This document shows positions 43,211 through 51,413 of a stretch of DNA of 64,000 bases, piece by piece. The position numbers and the translations under genes are program-made. The DNA is from Streptomyces sp. f51 (GTDB taxonomy: Bacteria; Actinomycetota; Actinomycetes; Streptomycetales; Streptomycetaceae). The stretch lies in assembly GCF_037940415.1 (NCBI RefSeq), contig NZ_CP149798.1, forward strand, positions 1,980,501 through 2,044,500, read 5' to 3'. The notes beneath the pieces were generated by a model. The model did no database searches and was not told where the DNA came from. It was given only the letters and a program-made list of their open reading frames with translations. Position 1 is the stretch's first letter. Every line of letters begins with the position of its first letter.

Positions 43211-44413
43211 TCAGCGGCGCCTGCGGCGGCCCTCCGCCTCGGCCGCCGGCTCCTCGGCCGCCGGCTCCTCCGCCGACCGGCGCCTGCGGTTGCGCAGCGC
43301 GAGCGCGCCGCCCGCGAGGAGCGCCGCCGCCGCCCCGGCCCCGCCGACCAGCCCCCACGGCGCGCCGTCCGAGTCCCCGGCCTCGGCCCGGGCCGGAGCG
43401 CCCGCCGCGGCCCTGGCCGCCTTGTGGGAGGGCGCCGCGCTCGCGCCGCCCGCGCTGAGCGGCTCGACCAGCGCGCCGACCGGCTCGGCGTGCGCGCCCT
43501 TGCCGAAGCCCCAGTCGAGCAGCTGGGCCGTCTCCTCGTAGACACCGCTGCCACCGCTCTTGGGGTGCATCACCGTGACGAGCAGGGTCCGCCCGTCGCG
43601 GGTCGCGGCGCCGGTGAAGGTGTTGCCGGCGTGGCTGGTGTAGCCGTTCTTCACCCCGATCAGACCCTCGTAGGGCCGTACGCCCCACGCGCCCGTCAGC
43701 AGACGGTCGGTGTTCTGGATCTGGAAGGTCTTCTTGCCGCCGGCCGGGAAGTCCGCGGTCTTCGTCGAGCAGTAGCCGCGGAAGGCGGCGTCCGCGAGAC
43801 CGTGCCGGGCGAAGAGCGTCAGGTCGTAGGCGGACGACAGCTGGCCCTTGTGGTCGAAGCCGTCGGGGCTGACGACATGGGTGTCCAGGGCCTGGAGGTC
43901 CCGCGCGAGCGCCTGCATCTCGGCGACGGTGGCCGGGACGCCCCCGTTCATGTGGCTGAGCACATGCACCGCGTCGTTGCCGGAGCGCAGGAAGACGCCC
44001 TGCCACAACTGCTCGACGGTGTAGGTGATGCCGGGCTTCACCCCGACCAGGCTGGAGCCCGCGGGGACGTCGGCGAGGTCGGCGTCGACGACCTTGTACG
44101 TCTCGGTGCGCTCGAACTTCTTCAGCACGGCGTCCGCGAACAGCATCTTCAGCGTGGAGGCGGGCGGCAGCCGCAGATGCGCGTTGTACGAGGCGAGCAC
44201 TTCGCCCGTGGTGTGGTCCGCGACCAGCCAGGAGCGGGCGGTGAGCCGCTTGGGCAGTCCCGACGCGCCGCTCGTCTGGACCCCGGGGCGGGCCAGTCTC
44301 GCGCCGCCGACCACCGTCGTGGCGTACGCGGTGCTGGCCGTCGCGGCGGCGAGGGGTACGGCGGCGGCGAGGCCCAGAGCGGCACGGCGGGAGAGGCCGG
44401 AAGAATCACGCAT
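43211..44413 (-). CDS. D-alanyl-D-alanine carboxypeptidase (penicillin-binding, S11)
   Basis: This 400-aa exported enzyme trims the terminal D-Ala of peptidoglycan stem peptides. A Tat-like signal (GLSRRAALGLAAAVPLAAATAS) is followed by the S11 domain with SXXK PPASTLKML, SXN LRSGNDAVHV and KTG-equivalent GVKNGYTSHAG (Asn for Thr). After an Ala-rich linker a C-terminal helix (WGLVGGAGAAAALLAGGALAL) and a basic/acidic tail anchor it in the membrane. The start at 44413 is the only one consistent with the signal. Divergent from the FtsX-type ABC genes. Confidence 0.92.
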   Translation of the reverse strand: MRDSSGLSRRAALGLAAAVPLAAATASTAYATTVVGGARLARPGVQTSGASGLPKRLTARSWLVADHTTGEVLASYNAHLRLPPASTLKMLFADAVLKKFERTETYKVVDADLADVPAGSSLVGVKPGITYTVEQLWQGVFLRSGNDAVHVLSHMNGGVPATVAEMQALARDLQALDTHVVSPDGFDHKGQLSSAYDLTLFARHGLADAAFRGYCSTKTADFPAGGKKTFQIQNTDRLLTGAWGVRPYEGLIGVKNGYTSHAGNTFTGAATRDGRTLLVTVMHPKSGGSGVYEETAQLLDWGFGKGAHAEPVGALVEPLSAGGASAAPSHKAARAAAGAPARAEAGDSDGAPWGLVGGAGAAAALLAGGALALRNRRRRSAEEPAAEEPAAEAEGRRRRR

Positions 44414-44773
44414 CCCGGGACCGTACAAAGTCCGTCCGGTAAGCCTGACAGCGGGGTCACAAAGAGAAGGAAAGACGATTCCAAAGCGGGGGCAAAACAG
44501 GGCGTGAGGGAACGGGCACATCCGTCGGCGGCTTCCGCCGGTCCGCCGTGAATACCCGCACGACCGGACCGCTCGCCCGTGGCGCGGGTCACTCAACAGG
44601 GCTTTCCTGGCATTGGGCCCTCGAAAGGCTGAGAATGGGCTGTCTGACCCAATATTGATTCCGGGGTCCGGATTCTCAGCCCGCACACATCCCTCGCTCA
44701 GCCCGGCGCAAAGGTTCCTCCCTAGCTTGTGACTGCGCCCACAGGGGGGCGCCAAGAACCTTTGAGGAACGGG
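44414..44773. promoter_or_regulatory. Structured control region upstream of the FtsX-type ABC operon
   Basis: A 10-bp inverted repeat, GGCTGAGAAT (44627-44636) and ATTCTCAGCC (44672-44681), brackets 35 nt. Further down, CAAAGGTTCCTC (44709-44720) can pair either with GAACCTTTG (44756-44764) or with GAGGAAC (44764-44770), which contains the Shine-Dalgarno of the permease gene. TAGCTT (44723-44728) is a possible -10. Regulation at DNA or RNA level is inferred. No gene found. Confidence 0.55.
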
Positions 44774-46225
44774 ATGTTTGGCATCTATCTCAAGCGTGAG
44801 CTGAGCCGGCGGAAAAAGGCGGCGCTGGTGATCGCCATGGGTCTGGCGCTCGGTATCGCGCTGGTCATCACCGTCAACTCGGTGTCGGCCGGCATGCAGC
44901 AGGCCCAGGACAAGGTCCTGAAGTCGCTGTACGGGCTCGGCACGGACATGACCGTCACCAAGGCCCAGGCGGCGCCGTCGGGCAGCTCCTCGGGCCGCCC
45001 CAAGTTCAACTTCGACGCCAAGTCGAGCGGCAGCAAGAAGCAGAGCTCGGACCGGGTGATGACCCAGGGCGGGCAGACGCTGAAGTCCTCGCTGGTCACC
45101 GAGGTCTCCGCGCAGAAGGGCGTGGCGAGCGCGGTGGGCTCGCTCAGCCTGAACGTCGTCAAGGTCGACGGCTCGTTCACCCAGGGCAAGGCGAAGTCCT
45201 CGGCGTCGAACGCGCAGGGCGGGCCCGGCGGCCAGGGCGGCAGCACCGGTATGCCCCAGGTGCAGGGCGGCGGCGCCTCCTTCGACGTGAACTCCTACTC
45301 CGTCGCGGGCGTCGACGTGGGTCACCAGGACCTCGGCCCGCTGGCCACCTCGAAGATCACCACGGGGAAGACCTTCACGTCGGCGCAGACCTCCGCGAAG
45401 GTCGCGGTGCTCAGCACGTCGTACGCCAAGGAGAACAAGTACAAGGTCGGCTCGACCCTCAAGATCTCCGGTACCGCGTACAAGGTCATCGGCATCGCGA
45501 CGCCCGACAGCAGCGAGTCGACCACCGACGTCTACGTGCCGCTGAAGCAGGCCCAGACCCTCGGCGACGCCAAGAACAAGGTCACCACGATCTACGTCAA
45601 GGCCACCGACTCGAAGCAGATCTCGGCGGTCAAGACGACCATCCAGAAGAACATCGCCGGGACGACCGTCACCACCTCCGCCGACCTCGCGGACACCGTC
45701 TCCGGGTCGCTGTCCACCGCCTCGGACCTCGCCACGAACGTCGGCAAGTGGCTGTCCATCGCGGTCCTGGTCGCCGCGTTCCTGGTCGCGGCGCTGCTCA
45801 CCTCCTCCGCCGTCTCCCGCCGGGTGCGCGAGTTCGGCACCCTGAAGGCGCTCGGCTGGCCCTCGCGCAAGGTCACCCGCCAGGTCGTCGGCGAGTCCGT
45901 CGTGAACGGTCTGCTCGGCGGTGCCCTCGGCATCGCCCTCGGACTCGCCGCGGCCTACACCGTCACCGCGATCAGCCCGAAGCTGACGGCGGAGCTCGGC
46001 TCCACCGGAGGCAGCGGCGGCCCCGGCGGCATGGGCGGCCCCGGCGGGCCGGCGGCCTCCGCGGCCAAGAACACCGTCGACATCGCCCTGTCCGCGCCGG
46101 TCTCCGTCACCACCATCGCGCTCGCCGTGGGCCTGGCCGTCACCGGCGGTCTGATCGCCGGCGCGATGGGCGGCTGGCGCGCCTCCCGGATGCGCCCGGC
46201 GGACGCGCTGCGCAGCGTCTCGTAA
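44774..46225 (+). CDS. ABC transporter permease, MacB/FtsX type
   Basis: This 483-aa protein has one N-terminal helix (AALVIAMGLALGIALVITVN), a large extracytoplasmic domain (about 45-335), then three C-terminal helices of the FtsX domain (VAAFLVAALLTSSAV...; NGLLGGALGIALGLAAAYTV; TTIALAVGLAVTGGLIAGAM). The cytosolic coupling motif is VREFGTLKALGWPSRKVTRQ. Low-complexity Ser/Lys/Gly inserts lie in the outer domain, and a Gly-rich loop (GGSGGPGGMGGPGGP) precedes the last helix. It probably works as a homodimer with the following ATPase in lipoprotein or peptide-type mechanotransmission. GAGGAA precedes the ATG. Confidence 0.9.
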   Translation: MFGIYLKRELSRRKKAALVIAMGLALGIALVITVNSVSAGMQQAQDKVLKSLYGLGTDMTVTKAQAAPSGSSSGRPKFNFDAKSSGSKKQSSDRVMTQGGQTLKSSLVTEVSAQKGVASAVGSLSLNVVKVDGSFTQGKAKSSASNAQGGPGGQGGSTGMPQVQGGGASFDVNSYSVAGVDVGHQDLGPLATSKITTGKTFTSAQTSAKVAVLSTSYAKENKYKVGSTLKISGTAYKVIGIATPDSSESTTDVYVPLKQAQTLGDAKNKVTTIYVKATDSKQISAVKTTIQKNIAGTTVTTSADLADTVSGSLSTASDLATNVGKWLSIAVLVAAFLVAALLTSSAVSRRVREFGTLKALGWPSRKVTRQVVGESVVNGLLGGALGIALGLAAAYTVTAISPKLTAELGSTGGSGGPGGMGGPGGPAASAAKNTVDIALSAPVSVTTIALAVGLAVTGGLIAGAMGGWRASRMRPADALRSVS

Positions 46226-46315
46226 CCCGCCCCCGGGCCCACCCCTCGGGTGGCGCGCCGCGTCCACTCCCCCGGGACGCGGCGCCCCCGCCCCCTTCAT
46301 CCTCGGAGAACCTTC

Positions 46316-47116
<801 letters not shown>

Positions 47117-47130
47117 GCCCCGCGCCTCCC

Positions 47131-47161
47131 GGGCCGCTCACCGGACCCCGGTGGGCGGCCC
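47131..47161. terminator. Terminator after the MacB-type operon
   Basis: GGGCCGCTCACCGG (47131-47144) pairs with CCGGTGGGCGGCCC (47148-47161), with one G-U pair and a 3-nt loop. It sits between convergent genes. Confidence 0.8.
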
Positions 47162-47169
47162 TTCGGCGT

Positions 47170-47496
47170 TCACGCCTGGCCGGTCTCGAAGCGGCTGATC
47201 CGGCCGCCGTCCTCGACGGTGAAGGTCCACCTGGTCTTCATCTCGCCCCAGGTGTCGTTGCGGTACCGCACGAGGAGGCAACGCCCGCCCGCGGACTCGC
47301 TGTCGACGTCCATGTGGCCGCGCGAGGAGAAGATCTCCCGGTCGGTCCAGTCGCCGACGTCACGGTCTGAGCCGTCGTCCGACATGGTGGCGCCCGGAGC
47401 GAGCAGCGCCTCGAAGGCGGCCCGGTCGTGGGCGTTCACCGCGCTGACGAAGGCCCGGACCGCCGGGTCGCTGAGTCGCGTCACCTGAATGGTCAT
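47170..47496 (-). CDS. SnoaL/NTF2-like small protein
   Basis: This 108-aa protein has the NTF2-like cone fold pattern: helix AVRAFVSAVNAHDRAAFEALLAP, then strands GATMSDDGSDRDVGDW, GGRCLLVRYRNDTWG, MKTRWTFTVEDGGRISRFETGQ. Such proteins are isomerases, cyclases or immunity/dimer modules; none can be assigned here. The ATG at 47496 is the only good start although its ribosome site is weak. Divergent from the DoxX gene. Confidence 0.75.
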   Translation of the reverse strand: MTIQVTRLSDPAVRAFVSAVNAHDRAAFEALLAPGATMSDDGSDRDVGDWTDREIFSSRGHMDVDSESAGGRCLLVRYRNDTWGEMKTRWTFTVEDGGRISRFETGQA

Positions 47497-47629
47497 GGGA
47501 GCCACACTCACACCGGCCGCCCGCACCCGCCACCCGATCGGCGGCGCGAGTCCGCCGGTCCGCCCCGATCGGTGCGACGGTGGAGACCCGGGAGGGAACC
47601 GTTGCCGCTGCCTGGACTGGGAGTTCACC

Positions 47630-48175
47630 GTGACCTGTATCGACCGGCGTGATCTGGGACTGCTGCTGCTCCGTCTGAGCGCGGGCGGCGTGCTGGCCGC
47701 GCACGGAGCGCAGAAGCTGTTCGGCTGGTTCGGGGGCGGCGGCATCGAGGGCACCGCACAGGCCATGGAGGCGATGGGGTACGAACCCGGCAAGGAGAGT
47801 GCCAGGGCCGCCGGGCTCGCGGAGGCCGGCGGAGGCACCCTGCTGGCGCTGGGCCTCGCCACCCCCGCGGCCGGCGCCGCGGCGGCCGGCGCGATGGCGG
47901 GTGCGACGGCGGTGCACGCGCCGAACGGGTTCTTCGCGCAGGGCGGCGGCTTCGAGTACTCGGCCGCGCTCGGTCTGACGGCGGTGGGCCTCGCGGTGTC
48001 GGGTCCGGGGCGGCTGTCCCTGGACCATCTGACGTGCAACGTGCTGAACCGGGGCTGGATGGTGCCGATCGCGCTGGGCGCGACGGCGGTGGCCACCGCG
48101 GTCGTCGTGAGTGCCCGCAACAACCGGCTGCGCGAGGCGCGCGAGGGCAAGCAGGAGGCCCTGTTCGAGGAGTAG
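47630..48175 (+). CDS. DoxX family membrane protein
   Basis: This 181-aa, four-helix protein has the DoxX opening DLGLLLLRLSAGGVLAAHGAQKLFGWFGG and GLAEAGGGTLLALGLATPAA. The third/fourth helices follow HAPNGFFAQGGGFEYS. The C-terminus is cytosolic and charged (EAREGKQEALFEE). DoxX relatives take part in thiol and oxidative-stress pathways in mycobacteria; the role here is unknown. The GTG at 47630 follows GGGAG. A Mazg-like gene follows 35 bp later on the same strand. Confidence 0.88.
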   Translation: MTCIDRRDLGLLLLRLSAGGVLAAHGAQKLFGWFGGGGIEGTAQAMEAMGYEPGKESARAAGLAEAGGGTLLALGLATPAAGAAAAGAMAGATAVHAPNGFFAQGGGFEYSAALGLTAVGLAVSGPGRLSLDHLTCNVLNRGWMVPIALGATAVATAVVVSARNNRLREAREGKQEALFEE

Positions 48176-48210
48176 GAGTCGGCTCGCCTCCCCCGGGGGA
48201 GGCTCGCCCC

Positions 48211-48603
48211 ATGGCGGATCACCTCGCAAGCGACGGCACGGACCCCTGGCCCACGATCGACCTGTTGCACGCCTGGCTGGACGCCGGACGGGCGCACGGC
48301 GGCCGGGAGGGGGTGCTGCTGCGGGTCCTGAAGCTGTCCGAGGAGGTCGGCGAGGTCGCCCAGGCGGTGATCGGCGCGACCGGCCAGAATCCGCGCAAGG
48401 GCGTGAGCCACACCTGGGACGACGTCCGTTCGGAGCTGTGCGACGTGGTGATCACGGCGATGGTGGCGCTGCGCACGCTCGCGCCGGACGCGCGCGAGGT
48501 CTTCGCCGCCCATCTGGCGTCCGTCGCCGGCCGTTCGCTCGGCGGGCCGTCGGCCGGGACGCCGTCCGGCGGCCGTTCGAGCGGTGGACCGTCAACTCCC
48601 TGA
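48211..48603 (+). CDS. MazG-like nucleotide pyrophosphohydrolase
   Basis: This 130-aa all-alpha NTP-PPase has the metal-binding ExxE...ExxD pattern KLSEEVGEVAQAVIG and SELCDVVITAMVAL. It hydrolyses nucleoside triphosphates, perhaps damaged ones, to monophosphates. The C-terminal 25 residues (SLGGPSAGTPSGGRSSGGPS) are low complexity. The reading frame ends inside the first copy of a 26-bp tandem repeat, which may have shaped that tail. GGGGGAGG precedes the ATG. Confidence 0.85.
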   Translation: MADHLASDGTDPWPTIDLLHAWLDAGRAHGGREGVLLRVLKLSEEVGEVAQAVIGATGQNPRKGVSHTWDDVRSELCDVVITAMVALRTLAPDAREVFAAHLASVAGRSLGGPSAGTPSGGRSSGGPSTP

Positions 48604-48750
48604 CGGGGCCCCGTACATGCCTCCCTGACGGGGTCACGCACATGCCCTCCCTGACGGGGTCACGCACATGCCCTCCCTGACGGGGTCACGCACATGCCCT
48701 CCCTGACGGGGTCACGCACGTGCCCTCCCTGACAGGGCTCGTACATGCCT
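48597..48750 (+). repeat. 26-bp tandem repeat, six copies
   Basis: Copies beginning TCCCTGACGGGGTCACGCAC start at 48597, 48622, 48648, 48674, 48700 and 48726. The spacing is 26 bp (first 25), and the middle copies are identical. It lies between the MazG-like gene and the rnpB terminator. No spacers of varied sequence are present, so this is not a CRISPR array. Confidence 0.9.
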
Positions 48751-48790
48751 CAGGGCCCGGTCCCGGTCCGTGGACCGGGGCCGGGCCCTG
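48751..48790. terminator. rnpB terminator hairpin
   Basis: CAGGGCCCGG (48751-48760) pairs exactly with CCGGGCCCTG (48781-48790), and CCCGGTCC with GGACCGGG inside, so nearly the whole 40 nt is one stem. It directly follows the RNA's 3' end (minus strand). Confidence 0.9.
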
Positions 48791-48792
48791 AG

Positions 48793-49214
48793 GGCAGACG
48801 AGTCGGGCTGTACGCCGGGTTCTGTCGCCCGGTCGCCTCGCGGCGGCCGGGGAGACGGCCATCCATCTAGGGCCGGCGTTGCCGCCGGCCTCGTGCGGTC
48901 TACCCGCGGACTCGGGCGGGCAGCCCTCGAACGTCCGCGCAGAGCCGCCTTCCCTCGCGAGAGAGCGGCTCCTCTTGACCTTGCTCCGGGTGGGGTTTAC
49001 CTAGCCGCCTGAGTCGCCTCAGGCGCTGGTGGTCTCTTACACCACCGTTTCACCCTTACCGTGAACCGGAGTTCACGGCGGTCTACTTTCTGTGGCACTG
49101 TCCCGCGGGTCACCCCGGGTGGCCGTTAGCCACCACCCTGCCCTGTGGAGCCCGGACGTTCCTCGGGAAGGTCCACAAGAACCTCCACGCGGCCGTCCGC
49201 CCGGCTCGTCTGCC
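48793..49214 (-). ncRNA. rnpB: RNase P RNA (class A)
   Basis: This is the catalytic RNA that matures tRNA 5' ends. Ends are set by the P1 helix: GGCAGACGAG (5', complement of 49205-49214) pairs exactly with CTCGTCTGCC (3', complement of 48793-48802), about 422 nt. Class A landmarks on the minus strand are GAGGAACGTCCGGGCTCCAC near the 5' end, GGCTAACGGCCACCCGGGG, GGGACAGTGCCACAGAAA, GGTAAGGGTGAAACGG and CAGAACCCGGCGTACAG near the 3' end. The 5' 89 nt also encode the C-terminus of the EamA permease. Confidence 0.95.
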
Positions 49215-50124
49215 GTGCCGACCATGGTACCGGGCGGGCGGGTCGCCGGGGACCGGCGGTGGCCGTGGCAAGGACGGAGCCCGCGAGGATGAGGGCGAAG
49301 GCGGCGAGGATCCCGGGCGTCAGGTGTTCGTCCAGGAGGAGGGCGCCCGCCGCGACCGCGACGGCCGGGTTGACGTACGTGATCACCGTCGCCCGGGTCG
49401 GACCCGCCTCCTTGATCAGTTCCAGGAAGGCCACGAAGGCGACGGCCGTGCAGATCACGCCGAGGCCCACGAGGGCGGCCAGGACGTGGCCGGACGGTAT
49501 CGCCTGCGGCCGGGTGAGGGCCGCCGCGGGGGCGTAGACGAGTGCCGCCAGCGCCAGGCAGGGGGCCGTCAGATGCAGCGAGGGCACGTCCTTGAGCCGG
49601 CGGGCCACGATGAGCGGCGCGGTGGCGTAGCCGACGACCGTCAGCAGCACCTCGACCAGCGAGCGGGCGTCACCGCCGGTCAGGTGCGGTGCCGTCAGGA
49701 CCGTGACCCCGGCGAGGCCCAGGGCGAGGCCCGTGAGGCGCCGGGCGCCGAGCCGTTCCGTGTCCCCGAGGAAGCGGGCCGCGGCCACGCCGACGATCGG
49801 CACACCGGCGATCAGCAGGCCCGCGGTGGAGCTCGACAGACGGCGTTCGGCGTCCGTCAGGGTCCACCAGGGGACCATGATCTCGATGACCGCGAAGGCC
49901 AGCATCGGCCGCCAGTGGGCCCGTACGGTCCGGGCGAGGCCGCCCTGACGGATCGCGAAGGGGAGCAGCAGCGCGGCGCCGACCGCGCAGCGGGTGAACA
50001 CCACCACCGACGGGGACACCTCGTCCACCGCCACTTTGATCATCAGATAGGGGATGCCCCAGATCACTCCCATCAGGGAGAACAGAAACCAGCCGCGTGC
50101 AGTCATGCGGGCAGTCTCGGTCAC
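49126..50124 (-). CDS. EamA (DMT superfamily) transporter, 3' end overlapping rnpB
   Basis: This 332-aa, ten-helix drug/metabolite exporter has two EamA repeats (FLFSLMGVIWGIPYLMIKVAV and the second from VVGYATAPLIVARRL). The family end EAGPTRATVITYVNPAVAVAAG is followed by the last helix. The final ~30 residues (from TSRADGRVEVLVDLPEERPG) are encoded within rnpB. The TAA stop is the TAA of the conserved GGCTAACGGCC of RNase P RNA. The GTG at 50124 overlaps the AraC stop (GTGA), supporting coupling; an ATG at 50106 is the alternative start. Confidence 0.88.
   Translation of the reverse strand: MTETARMTARGWFLFSLMGVIWGIPYLMIKVAVDEVSPSVVVFTRCAVGAALLLPFAIRQGGLARTVRAHWRPMLAFAVIEIMVPWWTLTDAERRLSSSTAGLLIAGVPIVGVAAARFLGDTERLGARRLTGLALGLAGVTVLTAPHLTGGDARSLVEVLLTVVGYATAPLIVARRLKDVPSLHLTAPCLALAALVYAPAAALTRPQAIPSGHVLAALVGLGVICTAVAFVAFLELIKEAGPTRATVITYVNPAVAVAAGALLLDEHLTPGILAAFALILAGSVLATATAGPRRPARPVPWSARQTSRADGRVEVLVDLPEERPGSTGQGGG
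49224..49229 (-). promoter_or_regulatory. Probable -10 element of rnpB
   Basis: TACCAT on the minus strand, about 9 nt before the inferred RNA 5' end. It lies inside the coding sequence of the EamA gene. No clear -35 was recognised. Confidence 0.45.
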
Positions 50125-51311
50125 CGGCCCGCGGCGCGTCTTGAACGCTGTTGCGCCCCGGGCGGGGGCGGGAGCACGCTCGCTCGGTACGCCGCGGGGG
50201 TCACCCCGAGCACCCGGCGGAACCAGCGGGTCAGATGCGCCTGGTCGGCGAAGCCCACGAGGGCCGCGACCTCGGCGGGGCGCAGTCCGGACTCCAGGAG
50301 CCTGCGGGCCCGGTTCACCCGGTGCTGGGCCAGCCAGGCGTACGGCGGTATCCCCGTCGTCGTCCGGAAGGCGCGCAGGAGCTGGTAGCGGGACAGTCCC
50401 AGGTCCAGGGCGAGGGAGGCCAGGGAGGGCGGGTCCTGGAGCTCGTCGGCCAGGCGGTCGCGTACGGCCTCGGCTATGCGCGCGGCGCCGGGGACCTCGT
50501 CGCGGTCCGGGCGGGCGGTGGAGTGGCGCCGGGTCAGCGCGGCGAGCAGCCAGGGGAGGCGGGACTCGGCCTCCAACGGGTCCGGGCAGAGGCTCAGTTC
50601 GGTGTGCGCGGCGCGCAGCGCGGCGGCGAGTTCGGGGTCGTCGAGCAGTCCTTCGCGGAAGTGCGGGAGTCCGCCGAGGGCGCCCTCGCGCAGCAGGGAC
50701 GGCTCCGCGTACAGGGCGCGGTAGGCGTAGCCGTCGCAGGCGGCGGGGCCGCCGGTGTGCATCTCGCCGGGGGCCAGGACGACGATGGACCCCGGGCCGG
50801 TGCGCAGCTGGCCGCCCCGGTAGCCGATGAGCTCCGAGCCGCCGACGCTGACGCCGATGGTGAACTCGTCGTGGGCGTGCGGGGCGTAGCGGTGCCGGTC
50901 GAAACGGGCGGTCAGCAGGTCGAGCGGCCGGCCGTCCCGGCCGAGGGTGGCCCGGGTCCAGCGGGTCTCCTCTTTCCCGGAGAACCCGGTCGTGCCGCTG
51001 CCGGGGTGCTGGGCCGTGCCACTTCCGGGGTGCGTGGTCGTGCCGCTGCCCGGGTGCCTGGTCACGCCGTCCCCGGGGTGCCGGGTCGTGCCGCTGCCGG
51101 GGGGCTGGGCCGTGCCACTTCCGGGGTGCGTGGTCGTGCCGCTGCCCGGGTGCCTGGTCACGCCGTCCCCGGGATGCCGGGTCACGCCACTGCCCGGGAG
51201 CGTGGTCGTGCCACTGTCCCGGTGCTGGGCCGTGCAGCTCCCGGGGTGCGTGGTCACGCCGTCCCCGGAGTGCCGGGTCGTGCCGTTCCCGGCGTACTCG
51301 GTCCTGGCCAC
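50121..51311 (-). CDS. AraC family regulator with expanded N-terminal repeat
   Basis: This 396-aa protein has a cupin-type AraC ligand domain (about 125-250; RYAPHAHDEFTIGVSVGG ... IVVLAPGEMHTGG). A C-terminal double helix-turn-helix follows (about 285-385; SLASLALDLGLSRYQLLRAF and AEVAALVGFADQAHLTRWFR). Residues 13-108 are twelve 8-aa repeats such as RHPGDGVT and THPGSGTA. The GTG at 51311 follows AAGGGGGAG; translation might also begin after the repeat, near TRWTRATLGRDG. It is coupled to the EamA transporter it probably regulates, a common AraC-exporter pairing. Confidence 0.82.
   Translation of the reverse strand: MARTEYAGNGTTRHSGDGVTTHPGSCTAQHRDSGTTTLPGSGVTRHPGDGVTRHPGSGTTTHPGSGTAQPPGSGTTRHPGDGVTRHPGSGTTTHPGSGTAQHPGSGTTGFSGKEETRWTRATLGRDGRPLDLLTARFDRHRYAPHAHDEFTIGVSVGGSELIGYRGGQLRTGPGSIVVLAPGEMHTGGPAACDGYAYRALYAEPSLLREGALGGLPHFREGLLDDPELAAALRAAHTELSLCPDPLEAESRLPWLLAALTRRHSTARPDRDEVPGAARIAEAVRDRLADELQDPPSLASLALDLGLSRYQLLRAFRTTTGIPPYAWLAQHRVNRARRLLESGLRPAEVAALVGFADQAHLTRWFRRVLGVTPAAYRASVLPPPPGAQQRSRRAAGR
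50988..51275 (-). repeat. 24-bp coding tandem repeat with 96-bp higher-order period
   Basis: Twelve 24-bp units encode 8-aa repeats. Four-unit blocks (RHPGDGVT, RHPGSGTT, THPGSGTA, Q-PGSGTT) repeat almost exactly, giving a 96-bp super-period. The frame is kept throughout. The outermost units (e.g. THPGSCTA, QHRDSGTT) are degenerate. Confidence 0.9.
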
Positions 51312-51413
51312 TTCTCCCCCTTGCCGCCCACCGTGGTCGCGCGCGTCGGCCGCGTTCGCTCTACGGAGCAACACCGGCGTCCCCCGTTTCCATGCCGGTG
51401 GCCGGGGCCGGGA

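Noticed and set aside
48597-48750. CRISPR array
   Set aside because: The 26-bp units are head-to-tail without spacers.
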